From: Streptococcus sp. | GTDB taxonomy: Bacteria > Bacillota > Bacilli > Lactobacillales > Streptococcaceae | Direction: 5' to 3' | DNA length: 18,347 nt | NCBI GenBank assembly: GCA_030825825.1 | Contig: JAPJPE010000014.1 | Coordinates: forward strand, 1-18,347 | Part shown: positions 14,420-18,347 of the stretch, piece by piece | How positions within the stretch are numbered: position 1 is the first letter of the stretch | Layout: each line of letters begins with the position of its first letter | Notes under the pieces: model-generated | Told to the model about the DNA's origin: nothing | The model's input: the letters and a program-made list of their open reading frames with translations, nothing else | Databases searched by the model: none | Position numbers and translations under genes: made by a program

Positions 14420-14499
14420 ATATACTCAAAAATAAAAAAGCTGGGAAGTCTAACTAAATAAATCAGATTTTATTCGTTCTGGTTTTTTAACCATTGTTT

Positions 14500-14527
14500 T
14501 AAAAAAAGCCGGGCAAAAGCCCGACTT
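14500..14527 (-). terminator. Intrinsic terminator of recU-pbp1A
   Basis: On the minus strand AGTCGGGC pairs with GCCCGGCT (one G-T wobble) around a TTTT loop and runs into seven Ts (complement of 14501-14507). It begins about ten bases after the pbp1A stop codon. Confidence 0.85.
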
Positions 14528-14537
14528 CTCCATTCTA

Positions 14538-16652
14538 TTATTCGTTATGATTGTTAGAGTCTTGCGAAGAAGGCTCAGATGGTTTAGATTGATTTTCTTC
14601 GTTCGAAGAGCTAGACGATGGTTCTTCATACGAATACTGATCAGTGGAATAACTTGGCTCATAGTAGTAGTTATTGTAGTTGTTCTTACCATTGTTTAAG
14701 TAGAGATAAGAACCACTTCGATACAGTCCACTTGGTTGCGTCCAATCCGTATGACCAGAGTTATTATTATTAGCAAGATAGAGCATCATTTGACGGTAGA
14801 CATCCGTTGCGACCTGTATTCCATTATCCAATACTGGTGTAAAGCGATTGGAATAACCTGTCCATACTGCCATGGCATATTCAGGAGTGTAGCCTACAAA
14901 CAATTCATCCGGTGTTACAATATTTGAATAAGCATTTTTTGTCAATTTACCGATTTCGTTATCAGCATAGTTTGATGTACCTGTCTTACCAGCTTGGTAG
15001 ATTCCCGAAATGGCAGCATTTGTACCGGTACCAGACAAGAGAACTGTCTTCATCATATCTGTCATCATGTAGGCAGTTGTTGCTTTCATTGCACGAGTTC
15101 CTTCGGACTCAAATTCCTTGGTTGTGCCATCACTAAAGACAACCCGACTAACATAGGATGGTTTGTAATAGGTACCGCCATTGGCAAAAGCAGCATAGGC
15201 AGCTGCCATTTTCTCACTGCTGGCTCCGTATTTGTTGCTAGAATCGCTAGTGTTACTCGAGATAGCGTTGGCGTAAACCATTTCTGGGTAATCGATCCCT
15301 AATCCATTGAGGAATTTCTTAGCTTGTTTAAGACCAACTTTTTCCAGGGCCTTCACCGCAGGCACGTTACGAGATTGTTGAATTGCGTAGGTAATGGACA
15401 TGCTACCATAGTATGAACGGTCCCAGTTGTAGACAGGCGTTGATGAATGAGGGAAGTTGTATGGCGCATCTGTTGTAGTAGCTGCTGTAGAGGTATATTC
15501 CTCATGTTCAAGAGCTGGTGCGTAATCTGTGATTGGTTTCATTGTTGAACCCCAGTCACGGTTCGTTTCAACCGCTTGGTTTGTACCAAAGGAAACATTG
15601 CTGGATTGGTGACGAGAACCCAGCTGAGCAATGACTTTACCAGTATTGACATCAATAACGGTAGAAGCTACTTGCATTTCATCATCCGGGTAATTGACAT
15701 ATTCATCTGTATTGTAGATATCCCATAGTTTCTTTTGAGCTTCTGTATCCACGTTTGTATAGACATCCATTCCGGTTGTCAACAAATTGTAGCCCGTTTC
15801 TTCTTCGACTTGCTCGATCACTTCTTTTAGGTAATTATCCATATAGGCTGGGTAACTGCTTGAAGAACTGAGACTTTGCAGACCATCTGTAACAGGTGTA
15901 TTGACCGCTGCTTCGTATTGTTTGTTAGAAATGGTCTTCATATCGAGCATTTCTTTTAATACTAAGTTTCGGCGCTGTTGCGCTGCTTCAGGATGGGAGT
16001 ATGGATCGTATTGGTTTGGTGCTTGGGGCATCCCCGCAAGGAGTGCCAATTGAGGGAGCGAAAGATCTTTTAGATCTTTTCCGTAATAACTTTTCGCAGC
16101 TGTCTGCATTCCGTAGTTCCCATTCGCCATAAATACTTTATTGACGTAATAGGTCAAGATTTCTTGTTTGGTTGCTTTCTTTTCTAGTTGGGTTGCTAAC
16201 CAAGCTTCTTGGATCTTACGAGAGAGGGTACGGTCAGAGGCTGAAGTGGAGAAATAGGTTAACTTGATCAATTGTTGCGTCAAGGTTGACCCACCTTGAC
16301 TTCCTCCTCGTAAGTTGTGAAGGAAGGAACCGCCGATCCGAATGATGTCGACCCCACGGTGATTGAAGAAACGGTGGTCTTCAATCGCAACGATAGCATT
16401 GACCAAATCAGTAGGGATTTCATTGGCTGTGACATTGATTCGTTTCTCAGCTCCCAAATCCGCGATCAAGTTATTTTGGTTGTCATAGATCTTACTAGAT
16501 GTTGTTGCAACCAAATCTTTTTCAGACAAGGTTGGTGCTTTCATAGCATAGTAACTAAATATCAGTCCACCGAGGACAAATAAAAGTAAGAAAAATGAAA
16601 TGGCTGCGATGGCAACATATTTCAACCATTGAATGACTGTTTGTTTATTCAT
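14538..16652 (-). CDS. pbp1A: Penicillin-binding protein 1A (bifunctional class A PBP)
   Basis: Membrane-anchored enzyme that polymerises glycan strands (GT51 domain) and cross-links them (transpeptidase domain). It is 704 aa, slightly shorter than the pneumococcal protein as I recall it. One helix lies at about 12-35. The glycosyltransferase catalytic Glu91 is in IEDHRFF, and GGSTLTQQLIK follows. Transpeptidase motifs are S369-T-M-K372, S427-R-N429 and K556-T-G-T559, all intact. The last 75 residues are a low-complexity tail rich in Asn, Tyr and Ser, probably disordered and outside the membrane. The ATG directly abuts the recU stop codon, with AGGCGG inside recU as likely ribosome-binding site. 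The recU-pbp1A order is conserved in Firmicutes. Confidence 0.97.
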   Translation of the reverse strand: MNKQTVIQWLKYVAIAAISFFLLLFVLGGLIFSYYAMKAPTLSEKDLVATTSSKIYDNQNNLIADLGAEKRINVTANEIPTDLVNAIVAIEDHRFFNHRGVDIIRIGGSFLHNLRGGSQGGSTLTQQLIKLTYFSTSASDRTLSRKIQEAWLATQLEKKATKQEILTYYVNKVFMANGNYGMQTAAKSYYGKDLKDLSLPQLALLAGMPQAPNQYDPYSHPEAAQQRRNLVLKEMLDMKTISNKQYEAAVNTPVTDGLQSLSSSSSYPAYMDNYLKEVIEQVEEETGYNLLTTGMDVYTNVDTEAQKKLWDIYNTDEYVNYPDDEMQVASTVIDVNTGKVIAQLGSRHQSSNVSFGTNQAVETNRDWGSTMKPITDYAPALEHEEYTSTAATTTDAPYNFPHSSTPVYNWDRSYYGSMSITYAIQQSRNVPAVKALEKVGLKQAKKFLNGLGIDYPEMVYANAISSNTSDSSNKYGASSEKMAAAYAAFANGGTYYKPSYVSRVVFSDGTTKEFESEGTRAMKATTAYMMTDMMKTVLLSGTGTNAAISGIYQAGKTGTSNYADNEIGKLTKNAYSNIVTPDELFVGYTPEYAMAVWTGYSNRFTPVLDNGIQVATDVYRQMMLYLANNNNSGHTDWTQPSGLYRSGSYLYLNNGKNNYNNYYYEPSYSTDQYSYEEPSSSSSNEENQSKPSEPSSQDSNNHNE

Positions 16653-17246
16653 TTAAATACCGCCTAGAAGTTTCTGTTCGATAATATCAAGATAAGGAAC
16701 GCTTGGAAGACGATTCTTATCTACTAGAAAGCCGTGCTCCTGAATATAGGAGAGGGGCATGGATTTACTACCATGATCGATGTTGTAATAGTGAATTAAT
16801 GCAGGAGCAGGAAGTAAGTAGGTTTCACTCAACTTTGCAAAATGCAAGAGAACGAAACAGATACCGCCTTGCTGAACAACTGCCTCCATATGATCGATTT
16901 GATGTTGATGAAAATTTTTCATCGGCATGGATTGCTTTTGCTGTGTTTCCTTCGCTTCAAAATCGATATAGCGTCCCTTGTATACTCCAGAATAGTCCGT
17001 CGTTGAGGCTTGCCTGAAATAGGCTTCAACAATCTTTGCCCGACTGCGACGTGGATAATCCACTTTCACGATTTGAATCGGTGTTGGTTTTTTATGGATG
17101 ACTGCTAGACCTCGAGAAAGATAGTATTGATTGCTTTCATTGATCATTTTTTCAAATGTCATCCCACGATTCGCAAAGTCGACTGGATGTTTCCTTTGTG
17201 TAGAGACCAAGGTTTTTTTGGCTACTTTATGTGGATAGTTGACCAT
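16653..17246 (-). CDS. recU: Holliday junction resolvase RecU
   Basis: Cytosolic dimeric endonuclease that cleaves Holliday junctions in recombination and chromosome segregation. The protein is 197 aa. Family blocks are FANRGMTFEKMIN (24-36), KPTPIQIV (53-60), and the metal-binding nuclease core STTDYSGVYKGRYIDFEAK with Asp84, Glu97 and Lys99 (E-x-K). QHQIDHM and GGICFVLLHF follow. AAGGAG precedes the ATG, and an extended -10 promoter lies 30 bases further upstream, facing away from ypsA. Its stop codon directly abuts the pbp1A ATG, so the two are coupled. Confidence 0.96.
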   Translation of the reverse strand: MVNYPHKVAKKTLVSTQRKHPVDFANRGMTFEKMINESNQYYLSRGLAVIHKKPTPIQIVKVDYPRRSRAKIVEAYFRQASTTDYSGVYKGRYIDFEAKETQQKQSMPMKNFHQHQIDHMEAVVQQGGICFVLLHFAKLSETYLLPAPALIHYYNIDHGSKSMPLSYIQEHGFLVDKNRLPSVPYLDIIEQKLLGGI

Positions 17247-17278
17247 AGTTCTCCTTATTGGTACAATTACATCACTCT

Positions 17279-17287
17279 ATTATATCA
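17279..17287 (-). promoter_or_regulatory. Extended -10 promoter of recU-pbp1A
   Basis: On the minus strand TGA precedes a perfect TATAAT (complement of 17279-17284). On the opposite strand of the same 64-base gap, TTGGTA (17258-17263) and TATATC or TAGAAT could serve ypsA, so the two divergent promoters probably overlap. Confidence 0.6.
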
Positions 17288-17310
17288 TAAATTAGAATAA
17301 TGAGGAAAAA

Positions 17311-17838
17311 ATGAATACCATACTTGTTGCAGGTTATAAGAGTTTTGATGTGGGAGTCTTTTCCAATAAAGACCCTCGACTGACCATTATCAAAAAAGCC
17401 ATTGAAAGAGATCTTCGTCGTCTATTTGAAGAAGGAGTGAAATGGCTGGTCTTTTCTGGTAATTTGGGATTTGAGGCTTGGGTACTAGAAGTTGCCTTTG
17501 AGTTAAAAGAAGATTACGATTTTCAAATGGCGACGATCTTTCTATTTGAGAATGTTGGCGAAAATTGGAATGAAGCCAATCAGGAGCTATTGGCACGTTT
17601 CAAACAGGTGGATTTCGTGAAATATGCTTATCCCCACTATAGCAATCCGGGTCAATTAAAAGAATACAATCAGTTTTTGATAGATAATGCGGATGGAGCT
17701 TACCTTTTTTATGATCCAGAAAATGAAACCAATTTAAAGTATCTTTACAAAATGATGCTAGAAAAAGAACTATTTTATGTCAAACAATTAAGTTTTGATG
17801 ACTTAAATGAACTTGCTGAAAATTTTTACGAAAACTAA
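17311..17838 (+). CDS. ypsA: YpsA/DUF1273 family protein (SLOG superfamily)
   Basis: A 175-residue cytosolic protein with a Rossmann-like, nucleotide-binding SLOG fold. Visible family features are the N-terminal AGYKSFDVGVF (7-17), the segment KDPRLTIIKKAI, and WLVFSGNLGFEAWVLEVA (45-62), where the G-x-L-G-x-E-x-W pattern forms the predicted ligand site. FKQVDFVKYAYP and YLFYDPENETNLKY follow later. The ligand is unknown. In Bacillus and Staphylococcus the homologue, adjacent to gpsB, has been linked to division and stress, which fits its place here next to gpsB. GAGG lies before the ATG at 17311. It diverges from recU, and gpsB follows with its own promoter. Confidence 0.9.
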   Translation: MNTILVAGYKSFDVGVFSNKDPRLTIIKKAIERDLRRLFEEGVKWLVFSGNLGFEAWVLEVAFELKEDYDFQMATIFLFENVGENWNEANQELLARFKQVDFVKYAYPHYSNPGQLKEYNQFLIDNADGAYLFYDPENETNLKYLYKMMLEKELFYVKQLSFDDLNELAENFYEN

Positions 17839-17848
17839 GTGTTATACC

Positions 17849-17878
17849 TTGATTTTTCTTACCAATTTTTTATATAAT
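17849..17878 (+). promoter_or_regulatory. Promoter of gpsB
   Basis: TTGATT (17849-17854), an 18-base spacer, and TATAAT (17873-17878). GGAGAG lies just before the gpsB ATG. Confidence 0.7.
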
Positions 17879-17907
17879 TGAGATGATGAACTAGATTGGA
17901 GAGAGTA

Positions 17908-18249
17908 ATGGCAAGTATTATTTTTACTGCGAAAGATATTTTTGATCAAGATTTCAAACGAGAAGTTCGTGGTTATAGTAAAGATGAAGTAAATGAATTT
18001 TTGGATGATGTTATAAAAGACTATGAAACCTATGCTGCTTTGGTGAAGGAATTGCGTGAAGAAAACGCACGCCTTCGTGAAGAACTTGCCCAAAAAGCAC
18101 AGGAAACACCCCAAACATCTCCAATTGCTAGTACAGTTACGCAAGAATTCCCGCAAGTGACAACAGCGACGAACTTTGATATTCTTAAACGACTCAATCG
18201 TTTGGAAAAAGAAGTTTTTGGGAAACAGATCGTAGATCGCGATTATTAA
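17908..18249 (+). CDS. gpsB: Cell division regulator GpsB
   Basis: Cytoplasmic DivIVA-like scaffold that links septal and peripheral wall synthesis, binding class A PBPs and other partners at mid-cell. I take the ATG at 17908 (113 aa) with GGAGAG upstream, not the in-frame TTG at 17896. The N-terminal domain reads IIFTAKDIFDQDFKREVRGY, followed by DEVNEFLDDVIKDYE, the lipid- and PBP-binding coiled coil typical of DivIVA/GpsB. A short linker rich in Thr, Ser and Gln follows. The conserved C-terminal trimerisation helix is NFDILKRLNRLEKEVFGKQI. PBP1A, a likely partner, is encoded nearby on the other strand. rnpB starts about 11 bases after the stop codon. Confidence 0.96.
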   Translation: MASIIFTAKDIFDQDFKREVRGYSKDEVNEFLDDVIKDYETYAALVKELREENARLREELAQKAQETPQTSPIASTVTQEFPQVTTATNFDILKRLNRLEKEVFGKQIVDRDY

Positions 18250-18260
18250 TCCCATAGATC

Positions 18261-18347
18261 GTGCAATTTTTGGATAATCGCGTGAGAGAATGCTCTCATG
18301 AGGAAAGTCCATGCTAGCACAGGCTGTGATGCCTGTAGTGTTTGTGC
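18261..18347 (+). ncRNA. rnpB: RNase P RNA, 5' part (class B), cut by the window end
   Basis: Catalytic RNA of RNase P, which matures tRNA 5' ends. The segment opens with GTGCAATTTTTGGATAATCG, then a GAGAG/CTCTC hairpin, then the conserved GAGGAAAGTCCATGCTAGCAC characteristic of Bacillus-type RNase P RNA. Only the first 87 bases or so are present. The exact 5' end is uncertain by a few bases. A weak -10-like TATTAA overlaps the gpsB stop codon, so the promoter may lie inside gpsB. Confidence 0.93.

Noticed and set aside
14736..15302. Several plus-strand frames opposite pbp1A
   Set aside because: All lie within the intact pbp1A gene on the opposite strand, overlap each other, and lack start signals.
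17842..18312. 156-codon minus-strand frame opposite gpsB and rnpB
   Set aside because: It covers the whole of gpsB and the rnpB 5' end on the wrong strand; the Phe/Ile/Cys-rich product is a typical shadow of an AT-rich gene.

Overview
The window is ordinary chromosomal DNA of a viridans-group Streptococcus. The proteins read like mitis/sanguinis/parasanguinis-type orthologues of pneumococcal PBP2X, PBP1A, RecU, GpsB, TrxB and PepC, but are clearly not pneumococcal alleles. Species is not certain from sequence alone; a sanguinis/parasanguinis-like oral streptococcus is my best guess. I see no IS element, prophage, CRISPR array, tRNA or toxin module. The genes are tightly packed housekeeping genes, and the unexplained structure lies mostly in the intergenic spacers.

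Layout. Positions 1-457 hold two hairpin terminators, a short minus-strand gene for a 59-residue membrane protein, and the divergent promoter of the division operon. Positions 458-5024 are rsmH-ftsL-pbpX-mraY, the streptococcal remnant of the dcw cluster, closed by an intrinsic terminator. A DEAD-box RNA helicase (CshB type) follows at 5159-6502 with its own promoter. Positions 6699-9521 carry a polar amino acid (probably cystine) ABC permease and ATPase, a small DUF4059 membrane protein, and trxB. Positions 9661-11942 are the NAD salvage pair pncB-nadE. A GNAT acetyltransferase and the cysteine aminopeptidase pepC follow. A 432-base gene-free spacer (14106-14537) separates pepC from the convergent minus-strand pair recU-pbp1A. 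Diverging from recU are ypsA (DUF1273) and gpsB, and the window ends inside the RNase P RNA gene rnpB.

How the genes work together. Both ends of the window serve cell-wall growth and division. RsmH methylates 16S rRNA; FtsL and PBP2X act in the divisome; MraY makes lipid I; PBP1A polymerises and cross-links glycan; GpsB coordinates septal and peripheral synthesis. RecU handles Holliday junctions during segregation. The middle block concerns thiol/redox balance (cystine import, thioredoxin reductase) and NAD supply.

Non-coding structure. The most notable item is a segment of about 165 nt at 14143-14307. Its ends pair with each other and enclose three separate hairpins, a cloverleaf plan like that of BOX-type repeats. 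It lies between two terminators with the same 20-base core. Other items are a promoter placed directly before a terminator upstream of the DUF4059 gene, an apparently leaderless divergent gene pair at 305-460, and a long compound hairpin after nadE. I found no convincing new enzymatic or defence system.
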